30,018 nt of DNA, from positions 1 through 30,018 of IMG/VR virus record IMGVR_UViG_3300027977_000140. One strand, 5' to 3'. Positions 16,601-23,908 of the stretch are shown here, one piece after another (within the stretch, counting starts at the first letter, position 1; every line of letters starts with the position of its first letter). Made by a program: the position numbers and the translations under genes. Source of the stretch: a virus. The notes under the pieces were generated by a model, which worked only from the letters and a program-made list of their open reading frames with translations, had not been told where the DNA came from and did not search any database.

Positions 16601-17504
16601 CAGTCGACTCGATCCTATGGGCACTTTGTTCTCTATCGCGTCTGATCTCGGGGATATTGCGCTCAACACTGACTGGGCCGACATGGACTCCATCGAGCAA
16701 TGGAGTGAAATTGCGGCAACCACCGTTGGGGCAATTGGAAACGCATACGTCAACAAATCCATGCTATCCGGCGCGGCTGATTTGTTTGAGTTTATGGGTG
16801 ATCCAAAACGCTATGGTGAGCAATTCATCTTGTCTAAGTTGTCCGCGCCTATTCCGGCCGCAGTTGGTTTAGGTGAACGTCTAGGCGACCCGTATGCCCG
16901 TGACCCAATGGTCACACCTCGGGAACCCGGTGGTGCAAATGATATTCTAAGCGGGCTTGAGTCGTTCATGCAGCAAGCAAAGACGCGCATTCCCGGCGTG
17001 TCCGAAACTCTGCCAATTCGTCGCGATATGTGGGGCCGTCCGCAAATGCAAGTCTCGGGCATGGGCACAGCTTGGGAAATTCTGTCACCGTCGCGCGCTT
17101 CAAAAAACAAGTGGGAGCCAATCGACGGCGAGCTCGAGCGCTTAAAATATTATCCGCAAAACATGCAAAGAACCTTGACTCTTCCAGCGGAATTGGCGGC
17201 TGGGCCCGGCGATGACCGCAAGTATTCCCTTTCTGATCGTCCCGACATCTACAACCGCATTCTTGAGGTTCGCGGTGAAATTATCCTGCCACGGCTTAAT
17301 GCAATGGTGAACGGCGAGGGCAATGAAGGTGCAATCTATGCGGCGTCCGATGACGTTGCCAAGCAAGAAATGATTGAAGACGTGATCGGTGAAGGCAGTA
17401 AAACTGCTCGAGCCCAAGTTATTCAGGAATACTATGTGGACTTGGCCACAATGTCGGCCAAGCGGGCTAATGCAATCGGCGTAGCTCCCGCTCCGGTTGA
17501 ATAG
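13617..17504 (+). CDS. Large internal virion/ejection protein (gp16-like)
   Basis: At 1295 residues this is the largest gene in the window and the third of the ejection set, the position of T7 gp16. AAGGAA at 13605-13610 precedes the ATG by six bases. The N-terminus has a beta-type segment with VPVALGDRTITAYVDANTQ. The middle (residues about 640-1000) has helices with moderately hydrophobic stretches, for example YASGVIMPFINTPANIMSY and SAIMWTAFSLAANG, which could enter the inner membrane. The remainder is helical and Ala/Asp-rich. I see no SLT transglycosylase signature at either end, unlike T7 gp16, so peptidoglycan breaching must rely on another protein or on a divergent domain here. Confidence 0.8.
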   Translation: MEPDTVDQAIPAAAPKPTMFSVPVALGDRTITAYVDANTQEEAQALIESRRQRLAEVNPQQNVYAVRGQAGGYGYSYDTADETTARANVQKGLANQDAIARFTAENAELDSTAENNYGALEVNDIMSDIDAINAEAAQAAPKKSIGEMAVSAGKDIAFGVGVEGPTQVLAGAASGINETLDAIQIAGNALSEIIPNPYVVWSGVGDGVAGNAQFRVGMTGRGGSFQRDAEALGVDLNESALPELPVVGQQPTSVTGGVVRALSQFGASMGVAGRALRNWKTASTVGKFSKAMVAGAIADFAAFDESDKRLSDLIETVPELSNPVTEWLASDEDDTALESRLKNVIEGGLIGVGLEAIGPMVKQISAYRQLKKAQAQIKPQADQLMAETIAAERQVVTDLNEAVKILGDPEADLVRVKATRKAADMSPIEGNATEAAALTRTADAVGGTPQRPQDAAQAQATGDAAPSFGENPFEINFAKIAQPDDVNSVIAQMIESRPDAIDAARRGVQTWEQSKEGAEALTQSDKAFVDLLSRRPGQAANDKETIALRMLWGESGKKLREVAKLAADNPTDANMMVFRQMLSVHGTIEEAAMGARAEAGRALQTWRMPVGSSEAIATRVRELVNGSDGALRQGNIDLARQIGALDDSTIGELARKAPQMTDAQRMRTIIQSAMLTAPSTHVANITGNAMGMTFETALRALAPMTTGGTGAIKEGEATAMFAGQLQAFWDVVRAGDKFKAFWNTAEKSGGKAEMNAQHMFPKMAGSKNQGLRAVANVGDFLVKLPGGATNAMDNVFKYALTSGSLNATAFRKAMDEVNAGALDREDVVKRQRELVANPTDDMIDEAGRLSEEATFSRSQETWTDSEGRSGPGWGKIMLNIRQAAERGGPAGGYASGVIMPFINTPANIMSYAFRSSPLAPMMARYQKDLAEGGARAEIARTRMMAGSAIMWTAFSLAANGQLSGGGPIDPQQRQLLQRQGWQPYSVRVGDTWYSYSRLDPMGTLFSIASDLGDIALNTDWADMDSIEQWSEIAATTVGAIGNAYVNKSMLSGAADLFEFMGDPKRYGEQFILSKLSAPIPAAVGLGERLGDPYARDPMVTPREPGGANDILSGLESFMQQAKTRIPGVSETLPIRRDMWGRPQMQVSGMGTAWEILSPSRASKNKWEPIDGELERLKYYPQNMQRTLTLPAELAAGPGDDRKYSLSDRPDIYNRILEVRGEIILPRLNAMVNGEGNEGAIYAASDDVAKQEMIEDVIGEGSKTARAQVIQEYYVDLATMSAKRANAIGVAPAPVE

Positions 17505-17527
17505 CCTGTGCGTGTTTTGAGTGGGCT

Positions 17528-20500
17528 ATGGCAGGCAAATTGTGCGTCATGGCCCATATCACTGTACCCGATGAATCCACCGTCACGACCTTCGCAGTTA
17601 CCACTGCGCAGAGTGTTTTCAGCGTTCCGTGGACTTGCTTCGACAAGACCGACATTCAGGTCTTGGTCAATGGCGTCTTGCTTGCCCAAACTGGATTCAC
17701 GTTTGTTGGCAACCCCGGCGCAGAAGGCGGATTTGACGGCGCAACAATTACGCTAAACACGGCAGTCAGCAATACGACTGTGACGATCTACCGAGACATT
17801 ATTGTCCAACGGACTGACGACTTTGGTGCCGGGCCGGTATCGTCGCGGGATCGCAACACGGCGCTCGACCGTCTGACCGCAATGATTCAGGACACAAAGC
17901 GGCTTGCCTCGGGTGTTACTCCCACGGAAACAAATTTCCCAATTCAGGCAAGTGACTTTGGCGCAAGACCTTCTGCCTCGGGCTTAGTCAACAGAAACTC
18001 CATTCAGGCCGCAATTGATTATTGCGCCTCATTGGGCGGTGGCGTCGTCAACATTGACATTCCCGGTTATTACAACATCGCCAAGCGGACAGCCGCGCCA
18101 ACAGATCGCGCTCTAAATGTGCCAAAGGGCGTAAACATTCGTGGACTTGGCACGGGTGCGCCACAAGATAGCGGCGTGGCTTTGGTCACGTTGCAGCCAA
18201 GCGAAGATATGACGCTGTTTATCGCTGGCAATACGATGGTAACTCAGACTTGCACGATCTCCAACGCAAGCCCCGGCGTTATCACGGCGACCGCTCACGG
18301 CAAGGTGGCGGGTGATGTGGTTTATTTTGCCACGACAGGCGGTCTACCTGCGCCGCTTCTGCCAATGTTCCCCTACTATGTCTTGGCGGCTGGCTTAACG
18401 GCTGACAGCTTCCGCATTGGTCTAAGTGGTTCGACGCCTGCAATCAACACCACAACGGCGGGCTCTGGTGTTCACACGCTTATCTCCGCCACAAGCCTTA
18501 CCCATAGCTTTGGCATGTCTGACATCAACATTTACGGCGGCACGGTTGCCAACGTCCAATGCTTGATTGCTGAAAGCACGGTGGGTGCTGAGTGGGACAA
18601 CGTGCTGGTTGAGCCCGGAAACCCAGCTTTGCAACGGCACGGTTGGTTGCACGCTGCAAACTCTTTGGCGGCTTGGCTTAATCAATACACCCGCTTGCAA
18701 GTTGGTGGCTTTACCTCTGGCGTGGGCGCTGCTCATTACGGGTCTGACAGTTCCTATTCTCAGTGCTTGTTCTCTGGTTCTGGCGTCAACTTCCGCATGT
18801 CCGAAGGTTCAATCTCGATTGACGGTGGGCAATGTGAGAACGGCAACAACGGCGGCGGGATTGGCACGGGGCGAGGCTTTGAGATTGTCCCATCCAATAC
18901 GGGCCGAAACGTTGCGTTAAGCATTCGAAGCCGATTTGTCGCAAACAATGGCGACATCTACATCTATGACAGCCCAACGGGTTCAGGCTTCAATGGCCGG
19001 ATACTGATTGACAGCACGCACCACGATTGCCGTGCAACTAACATTTCAGTGGGCGTCAACTTCAATAACGTATCTATTGACGGCACGTTCAACGAACAAA
19101 ACCCTGCTGGCACACCTCATATAACTTGGCGCGGTGCATCCACTGGCTGCGTTGTTATGGGTAACTTTAGCGAAGGACCATCAACACGGTTTAGTGGCCT
19201 GCCTGCTGATGCCTTGGTTGTTACGGGTGGCAACAGTCAATTAAACCGCATATACGGTTTAACGGCTCTTGACGTTCGAGAGTTCGGCGCAATTGGCGAT
19301 AATTCGACAAACAACACCACAGCCATTCAAGCGGCTATCAATGCGGCTTTAGCAGCGGGTGGTGGCGTCGTTTATTTCCCCCCCGGCACATATCTAACAA
19401 ACACGCTGACGATGGTTCGCAATGTTACGCTGATGGGTGCGGGACAAAAAGCCACGTTCATCAAATTGCGGAACGGTCAAAACACAAACCTGATTGAAAC
19501 CCAAGACGCTAACACGCTCTTATCTACTGGTTTAACACCTGCGGGTGCGCGTAGTGCTGGCGCGGGCAATTGGATGATCCGCGACCTGACACTTGACGGC
19601 AACCGTGCAAACAATACAACAGGGCATGTTCTGGCCTTTTGGGGTTATCGCGTCCGCCTGCAAGATGTCACCATTCGAGAAGCTGCTGAATACGGCATTG
19701 ATAGCGGATGGGCCGATTTTTGGGACACAGGTGTTGAGCCAGTATTTCCATCAATGGAAAGCTCTTTTTTCAACGTTTTGATTGACACCTGCGGAAAGCA
19801 TGGGTGGCGCTCTGCGGGGCCGCATGACTTCTCAAGCTACAACGTCATCATTATTGATTGCAGTTTGTCAGCAGATAACATCTATTCAGGCTTGTTGACT
19901 AGGTTGTTTACGTTTGACACAAGCCCACCAACGTATGTTTCAACGGCCATCATGACAGGGCAGTTCAACACCCTTCATATCTGGCAACGCGGCGGAACAG
20001 CACAACGCATGAGATATTGCCTTGAGGATCGTTCGGGCAACCTTGGCTTTACCAACACGCACCTTGAAGGCGCTCGCACAGCAAACGCGCTATTGCTTGG
20101 TAACGATACCCATTTTGACGAAACATGCTGGTTCTACAGTGTGTGGTCGGATGGCACAGGTTCGCCTGAGCAAAACGTGTTATTGGCTGGTGGGCGCAAT
20201 GGTGTTCGTGGCGTCTTGCAGGTTCCGGGCGCGGGCCGTCCCGATTGTGAGGGCGTCCAAATTGGCTTCACCGATGGCGCTACATTTACCGCATCAGATT
20301 GCGTTGTTGATATTTGGGCGGTTGGGCAAAACTCGGCAGTTATTAACTTTGACGCATCTGGCGGCGGAAACGTCGTTCGGGCTCGCGGAACATCGTCAAC
20401 CGTTGGATGGACGGGTACGCCAAATGTTAATGATGAAATCGACATTGACATCAACCTAGCAACCACAAATGCAAGGCTTATTCAGCGCGCCGCATACTCT

Positions 20501-21088
20501 GGATCGCTTGTCCCAACAGGCACCACTCAGGGAACGGCTTTGCAGTTGACCGATGTGTCCGATGCTTATGCGGTCAATTGCACGTCTGCATCTGCAAATG
20601 GTGTCCGCCTTCCGGCAGCGCGGTCAGGTGTTATCAAGTCAATTATAAACGTAGGGACTGAGACCTTATTCGTATATCCCGCAACAGGTGAAACGCTAAA
20701 TGGTGGCGGTGCAATTAGTATCCTCCCAAATGAACGTGTCATCTTCTTTACATGGGCTGCCGCTAATTGGTCATCAATAAACCAAAGTAAAGTGTACTCT
20801 GGAACTTTGGTTGCAACAGGCACAACACAAGGCACGGCGCTTCAATTAACTGACGTATCAGATTCTTATGCGGTCAATTCCGCGTCTGTATCTGCAAATG
20901 GCGTTCGGTTGCCTGCTGCGCGCCCCGGTGCTTTTAAATCAATTATCAACGTCGGCAGCCAAGACCTGTATGTCTATGCCTCCACAGGTGAAACGCTAAA
21001 CGGCGGTGGTGCATTGGTTATTGCACCAAACAACCGAGCCATTTTCTTTACGTGGGCAGCGGCCAACTGGTCGTCTGTCATAAACTAG
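17528..21088 (+). CDS. Tailspike/fibre with two beta-helix modules
   Basis: This 1186-residue receptor-binding protein is modular. Residues about 8-125 form a T7-fibre-like N-terminal anchor (AHITVPDESTVTTFAVTT, then VTIYRDIIVQRT and NTALDRLTAMIQDTKR). Two pectate-lyase-superfamily starts follow: ASDFGARPSASG with IQAAIDYCASLGGGVVNI near residue 142, and VREFGAIGDNSTNNTTAIQA with GGGVVYFPPGTY near residue 583. Each opens a right-handed beta-helix that may bind or cleave surface polysaccharide. The last about 196 residues are a tandem duplication (repeats at 990 and 1090). ATG 17528 is the longest start; ATG 17549 (MAHITVPD) is equally credible from family N-termini. Neither has a strong ribosome site. 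Catalytic residues cannot be assigned by eye. Confidence 0.9.
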   Translation: MAGKLCVMAHITVPDESTVTTFAVTTAQSVFSVPWTCFDKTDIQVLVNGVLLAQTGFTFVGNPGAEGGFDGATITLNTAVSNTTVTIYRDIIVQRTDDFGAGPVSSRDRNTALDRLTAMIQDTKRLASGVTPTETNFPIQASDFGARPSASGLVNRNSIQAAIDYCASLGGGVVNIDIPGYYNIAKRTAAPTDRALNVPKGVNIRGLGTGAPQDSGVALVTLQPSEDMTLFIAGNTMVTQTCTISNASPGVITATAHGKVAGDVVYFATTGGLPAPLLPMFPYYVLAAGLTADSFRIGLSGSTPAINTTTAGSGVHTLISATSLTHSFGMSDINIYGGTVANVQCLIAESTVGAEWDNVLVEPGNPALQRHGWLHAANSLAAWLNQYTRLQVGGFTSGVGAAHYGSDSSYSQCLFSGSGVNFRMSEGSISIDGGQCENGNNGGGIGTGRGFEIVPSNTGRNVALSIRSRFVANNGDIYIYDSPTGSGFNGRILIDSTHHDCRATNISVGVNFNNVSIDGTFNEQNPAGTPHITWRGASTGCVVMGNFSEGPSTRFSGLPADALVVTGGNSQLNRIYGLTALDVREFGAIGDNSTNNTTAIQAAINAALAAGGGVVYFPPGTYLTNTLTMVRNVTLMGAGQKATFIKLRNGQNTNLIETQDANTLLSTGLTPAGARSAGAGNWMIRDLTLDGNRANNTTGHVLAFWGYRVRLQDVTIREAAEYGIDSGWADFWDTGVEPVFPSMESSFFNVLIDTCGKHGWRSAGPHDFSSYNVIIIDCSLSADNIYSGLLTRLFTFDTSPPTYVSTAIMTGQFNTLHIWQRGGTAQRMRYCLEDRSGNLGFTNTHLEGARTANALLLGNDTHFDETCWFYSVWSDGTGSPEQNVLLAGGRNGVRGVLQVPGAGRPDCEGVQIGFTDGATFTASDCVVDIWAVGQNSAVINFDASGGGNVVRARGTSSTVGWTGTPNVNDEIDIDINLATTNARLIQRAAYSGSLVPTGTTQGTALQLTDVSDAYAVNCTSASANGVRLPAARSGVIKSIINVGTETLFVYPATGETLNGGGAISILPNERVIFFTWAAANWSSINQSKVYSGTLVATGTTQGTALQLTDVSDSYAVNSASVSANGVRLPAARPGAFKSIINVGSQDLYVYASTGETLNGGGALVIAPNNRAIFFTWAAANWSSVIN
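20495..21085 (+). repeat. Tandem duplication of the tailspike C-terminal domain
   Basis: Two copies with an exact 300-base period (20495-20794 and 20795-21085) encode 100-residue modules beginning YSG-LV-TGTTQGTALQLTDVSD. By hand alignment 20 of the first 94 residues differ. Both contain SIINVG, GETLNGGGA and IFFTWAAANWSS. No gap is needed to align them. Confidence 0.95.
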
Positions 21089-21097
21089 GAGTCAACC

Positions 21098-21184
21098 ATG
21101 ACACACGAAATCATGCGCGCTTGGGCTGAGGCAGGCATTATCTCGGTTGCTGAGTATGTGGCTTGGGTTCAGGCTAATGTCTGA
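21098..21184 (+). CDS. 28-residue micro-ORF before the lysis genes
   Basis: A short frame encoding MTHEIMRAWAEAGIISVAEY and eight further residues has an excellent ribosome site (AGGAG at 21087-21091, six bases upstream). It overlaps the next gene by eight bases (ATGTCTGA at 21177-21184). It may be a real small protein or a leader that couples translation from the tailspike to the lysis cassette. The helix is amphipathic rather than clearly membrane-spanning. No family is recognisable. Confidence 0.6.
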   Translation: MTHEIMRAWAEAGIISVAEYVAWVQANV

Positions 21185-21407
21185 GCCATCACGCCCCCGC
21201 ACCATTCGCTTGTCTGAATCTGAATTGCGAGCCATTGCCAAAGAAGCCGCACAAGAGGCAACCAAAACGCTAGAGGCTCGGATAACTAGCCTCGAAATGG
21301 CGCTCAAGTCCGGCCAAGGCGTCCTGATTGGTGCCGCTGCCGTGATCGGCTTCTTCTTGGCTGACGGCATTGCACGCATCAAGCACATGCTGGGGGTGGT
21401 GTCGTGA
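21177..21407 (+). CDS. Small membrane protein, holin/lysis candidate
   Basis: This 76-residue protein has a charged N-terminal half (LSESELRAIAKEAAQEATKT) predicted as helix and coiled coil. A single hydrophobic segment follows at residues about 47-63 (GQGVLIGAAAVIGFFLADG), then a basic end. It starts inside the micro-ORF stop and ends in a 4-base GTGA overlap with the next membrane protein. Small membrane proteins directly before the endolysin are usually holins, antiholins or holin-associated proteins. With one segment this one could be a type III-like holin or an accessory to the next protein. An in-frame upstream start at 21147 is possible but has no better ribosome site. Confidence 0.68.
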   Translation: MSEPSRPRTIRLSESELRAIAKEAAQEATKTLEARITSLEMALKSGQGVLIGAAAVIGFFLADGIARIKHMLGVVS

Positions 21408-21655
21408 CCGAACCAACACAACGACACGCATGGTTCTGGCGGCGGGTTATTACCTATGCCGTCTGCACGATTCTAGCGGTCATAGGCGGGGTTGCAGTCT
21501 GGCGCGCTCCTGATCCGCAATATGTCGGAATTGCCGCCATTATCGCGCTCTGGCTGACACAGACGGTCTATGTCACGTCCGCCACGTTTGCCGACTTCAT
21601 CAAACTCACACGCGCTGCTGCTGAGGGTATTCAGGCGGCTAAGGAGGACGCATGA
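21404..21655 (+). CDS. Two-transmembrane holin candidate
   Basis: This 83-residue protein starts at GTG 21404, overlapping the previous stop (GTGA), and ends in an ATGA overlap with the lysozyme gene. It has two clear hydrophobic segments, about residues 15-33 (RVITYAVCTILAVIGGVAVW) and 40-60 (YVGIAAIIALWLTQTVYVTS), separated by a short turn APDPQ. Charged residues lie at both ends. Two membrane segments, small size and position next to a lysozyme without a signal sequence make this the best holin candidate, timing release of the endolysin through the inner membrane. Homology to a named holin family is not certain. Confidence 0.72.
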   Translation: MTEPTQRHAWFWRRVITYAVCTILAVIGGVAVWRAPDPQYVGIAAIIALWLTQTVYVTSATFADFIKLTRAAAEGIQAAKEDA

Positions 21656-22092
21656 CCGACATTAAACAGATCGGCAAGGCTGGCCTTGATCTTATCAAGG
21701 ATTTCGAGGGTCTAAAGCTGCGGGCGTATCTCTGCCCCGCGAAAGTTTGGACCATTGGTTACGGTTCGACGGGCGACCACGTCACCCCCGGCAAAGTCAT
21801 CACTGAGGCGCAGGCTGAGGAATTGCTCAAGGATGACCTTGACCGCTTCGAGAAGGCCGTCACGCGCTTGGTGACTGTTCCTCTCCGCCAGAACCAATAT
21901 GACGCGCTTGTGTCTTTTGCGTTCAATGTCGGCATTTCGGCTTTGGAACGTTCGACGCTTTTAAAGCGGGTCAACGCCAAACTGTTTGACCAGGCGGCGG
22001 CAGAGTTCGCCAAATGGAATCGCGGGGGAGGCAAAATTCTCGCTGGCCTGACACGGCGTCGTGCGGCTGAAGCGGCGTTGTTCAAATCATGA
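21652..22092 (+). CDS. Endolysin, GH24 lysozyme
   Basis: This 146-residue T4-type lysozyme hydrolyses the glycan strand of peptidoglycan. The catalytic pattern is E19 in IKDFEGLKL, C28 in the position often held by Asp (AYLCPAKVW) and T34 in TIGYGST, matching the E-8-D/C-5-T triad. NQYDALVSFAFNVG and LTRRRAAEAALF are further family signatures. The N-terminus (MTDIKQIGKAGLD) is not hydrophobic, so this is neither a SAR nor a secreted endolysin and must depend on a holin. ATGA overlaps join it to the holin candidate upstream and the spanin downstream. Confidence 0.95.
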   Translation: MTDIKQIGKAGLDLIKDFEGLKLRAYLCPAKVWTIGYGSTGDHVTPGKVITEAQAEELLKDDLDRFEKAVTRLVTVPLRQNQYDALVSFAFNVGISALERSTLLKRVNAKLFDQAAAEFAKWNRGGGKILAGLTRRRAAEAALFKS

Positions 22093-22430
22093 TCAATTGG
22101 CGTATCTACCTAGTCGGCGGGCTTCTCGCCGCTGCGGCTGCGGGCTCAATGTATGTGGCTTATCTGAAAACCGAAATGACTAAGGCCAAACGAGAAATTG
22201 AGAGCATCAAAGGTCAAGTGACTGTCTCCGAAGGCACGGCACAGGCTGTTGACCGCCTTGTCATTCAAGAACGCACTATAACCCACGAGGTTCAGAATGC
22301 CGTTAGAGAGATTGACGCCCTACCAACAGGTGAAGCCCTTGTTCCAGAAGATGTTGCCGACGCTTGGGCTTCTGGCATTGACGGCCTGCGCAACACCACA
22401 AGCCAGCCTGACGGTGACTATCCCCGATAG
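22089..22430 (+). CDS. Rz: Inner-membrane spanin subunit (Rz-like)
   Basis: This 113-residue protein has an N-terminal membrane segment (residues about 5-25, IYLVGGLLAAAAAGSMYVAY) followed by a long periplasmic coiled coil (KTEMTKAKREIESIKGQ onward). This is the architecture of the i-spanin that spans the periplasm with the lipoprotein Rz1 and fuses the membranes at the end of lysis. The start overlaps the lysozyme stop (ATGA). Its 3' end overlaps the Rz1-like gene in another frame by 80 bases. The identity rests on topology and position; spanins are too divergent for motif recognition. Confidence 0.85.
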   Translation: MINWRIYLVGGLLAAAAAGSMYVAYLKTEMTKAKREIESIKGQVTVSEGTAQAVDRLVIQERTITHEVQNAVREIDALPTGEALVPEDVADAWASGIDGLRNTTSQPDGDYPR

Positions 22431-22629
22431 CTTGCGAGACTGCCCGCGCACCGAGCGCCCTGATGTGATTGGGCTGACGGTCGGCAAGCTGGCGTCGTAT
22501 TCGGTTCAACAAGCCGCTGACTTGGAAGTGTGCAATGCGAGGCGCGCGGCGGCTGTTTCCATCATTGAGGCGGTGAATAAGGCCAATGAGCCCAAGAAGC
22601 CTTGGTGGCAGTTTTGGGGTGCTAAATGA
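22351..22629 (+). CDS. Rz1: Outer-membrane spanin lipoprotein (Rz1-like)
   Basis: Starting at ATG 22351, this 92-residue protein begins MLPTLGLLALTACATPQASL. It has a short hydrophobic signal and a lipobox LTAC with the lipidated cysteine at residue 13. The mature part is proline-containing (TIPDSLRDCPRTERPDV) and ends with aromatic WWQFWGAK. It begins inside the Rz-like gene in a different frame and continues past it, an overlapping rather than fully embedded arrangement. It would pair with the i-spanin. The frame is open from 22297, but the lipobox fixes 22351 as the sensible start. It overlaps the next gene by four bases (ATGA). Confidence 0.86.
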   Translation: MLPTLGLLALTACATPQASLTVTIPDSLRDCPRTERPDVIGLTVGKLASYSVQQAADLEVCNARRAAAVSIIEAVNKANEPKKPWWQFWGAK

Positions 22630-23819
22630 TTACCTCAATCGACGAGGTGCAAGAGGCCCGCACCGATTTTGAGGCGCTTCTCCCGTTCGCTACCGACATT
22701 GAACGCAAGCACATGGAAGCCATCTTACAATATGGCAGTGCAAGTGCGGCATCTCGTGCGCTCAACATGGCGGACACCACACTAAGCCGCGCGGTCATTC
22801 GGGTTCGCAAGCGCGCAGCCATGCAAGGCCATTCGCCCAAGCATGATATGGTTCACACGGTTCCCAATCCGTTTATCGTTCAGGGCGTCTCAACCTATTA
22901 TAACCGCGATGGTGTGGCGGCTGGGCAGTGGGTTAAATCGACGCTGGATCAAACCGCATATCAGGCCACCTTGCAGGCTATGGCTGACGGCATATCCGCG
23001 GGCATTGAACCGCGGCAACCAATCAAGCCACCAACTCAAACCGATTCTGACCTGCTGACGGTATACCCGCTTGGTGATCCACATTCGGGCCTATACGCTT
23101 GGATCAAGGAAACAGGCCAAGCGTTCGACATGGCCGAATATGAGCGGATTAATACGCTCGCCATAGACGCCATCATGGCCGGATCGCCGCGGAGTGAGAC
23201 CGCGCTCTATATTGACCTCGGCGATACAACCCACGCCAGTGACGATAAAAAGCGCACTCCTGGCAGTGGGCATTATCTCGACGTCTCAGGCCGCATTTGT
23301 GAGGCGATAGAGAGTTCATTCAAGCTAAAGGCCTATCATATCGACCGCCTGCTTGAACATCACCAGCACGTCATATTCAGGCTTAACCGCGGCAACCACG
23401 ATCCAGTTACCGCGGTGGCTATCTCTGGCATGGTTCGCGAGCGTTATCGCCTGAATGAGCGAGTGACGGTGGTTGAGCCTTATAACCCATATTGGTATTT
23501 CGAGTTTGGCAAAGTCATGATTGCGACCGCTCACGGTGACGGCGCAAAGGCTCCACAGATGGGACCGATTATGGCAACGGATCAAGCCGAAATGTGGGGC
23601 CGCACTAAGCACAGACACGCATTTCTAGGCCACGTTCACCATTGGAAGGGCGAGGGATTCCCCGGCGTCACGGTGGAGTATTTCGGCACCTTGGCCGCGC
23701 CTGACTGGTATTCGCACCATGCAGGGTATCGTTCGACGCGGGAAATCAAGTCAATCACGTTTCATCGCGAGCATGGGCGATGGGGAAGTGCCGAGCGAAA
23801 TGTGTCAGCTTTCGCCTGA
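22626..23819 (+). CDS. HTH-calcineurin-like metallophosphoesterase
   Basis: This 397-residue protein has two parts. Residues about 25-65 read like a helix-turn-helix (HMEAILQYGSASAASRALN, then TTLSRAVIRVRKRAA). From residue 140 it carries the complete calcineurin-like phosphoesterase motif set: GDPHSG (D151, H153), DLGD (D200), RGNHD (N257, H258), AHGDG (H303) and GHVHH (H336, H338). These would bind two metal ions. Related phage proteins occur late in the genomes of several lambdoid and podoviral phages, without a settled substrate. The DNA-binding segment suggests that it acts on nucleic acid or at a defined site. It overlaps Rz1 by four bases (ATGA) and is the last late gene on this strand. 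Confidence 0.88.
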   Translation: MITSIDEVQEARTDFEALLPFATDIERKHMEAILQYGSASAASRALNMADTTLSRAVIRVRKRAAMQGHSPKHDMVHTVPNPFIVQGVSTYYNRDGVAAGQWVKSTLDQTAYQATLQAMADGISAGIEPRQPIKPPTQTDSDLLTVYPLGDPHSGLYAWIKETGQAFDMAEYERINTLAIDAIMAGSPRSETALYIDLGDTTHASDDKKRTPGSGHYLDVSGRICEAIESSFKLKAYHIDRLLEHHQHVIFRLNRGNHDPVTAVAISGMVRERYRLNERVTVVEPYNPYWYFEFGKVMIATAHGDGAKAPQMGPIMATDQAEMWGRTKHRHAFLGHVHHWKGEGFPGVTVEYFGTLAAPDWYSHHAGYRSTREIKSITFHREHGRWGSAERNVSAFA

Positions 23820-23842
23820 ATTGCTAACACTAACATCCAACA

Positions 23843-23869
23843 TGTTAACAATGTCGCGCGATGTTAACA
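23843..23869. promoter_or_regulatory. Pair of TGTTAACA palindromes, operator-like
   Basis: TGTTAACA occurs at 23843-23850 and 23862-23869, the second within the perfect 10-base palindrome ATGTTAACAT (23861-23870). The centres are 19 bases apart, with TCGCGCGA, itself palindromic, between them. Two further TAACA half-sites precede them at 23825 and 23831. The spacing suits a dimeric DNA-binding protein, but no adjacent promoter is evident. Confidence 0.45.
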
Positions 23870-23908
23870 TATCAGCAGGCCAAATGAGCCATAAAAGCGG
23901 GTCATATG

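Noticed and set aside
16080-16700. 206-residue minus-strand frame
   Set aside because: Antisense to the large ejection protein and without family features.
11929-17504. Lytic transglycosylase domain in ejection proteins
   Set aside because: Searched by eye for the SLT catalytic Glu-Ser and GxxGLMQ-type motifs and found none.
17528-21088. Diversity-generating retroelement variable repeat, suggested by the BPP-1-like capsid genes
   Set aside because: No reverse transcriptase or second near-copy with adenine-biased changes is present; the C-terminal duplication differs at many kinds of positions.
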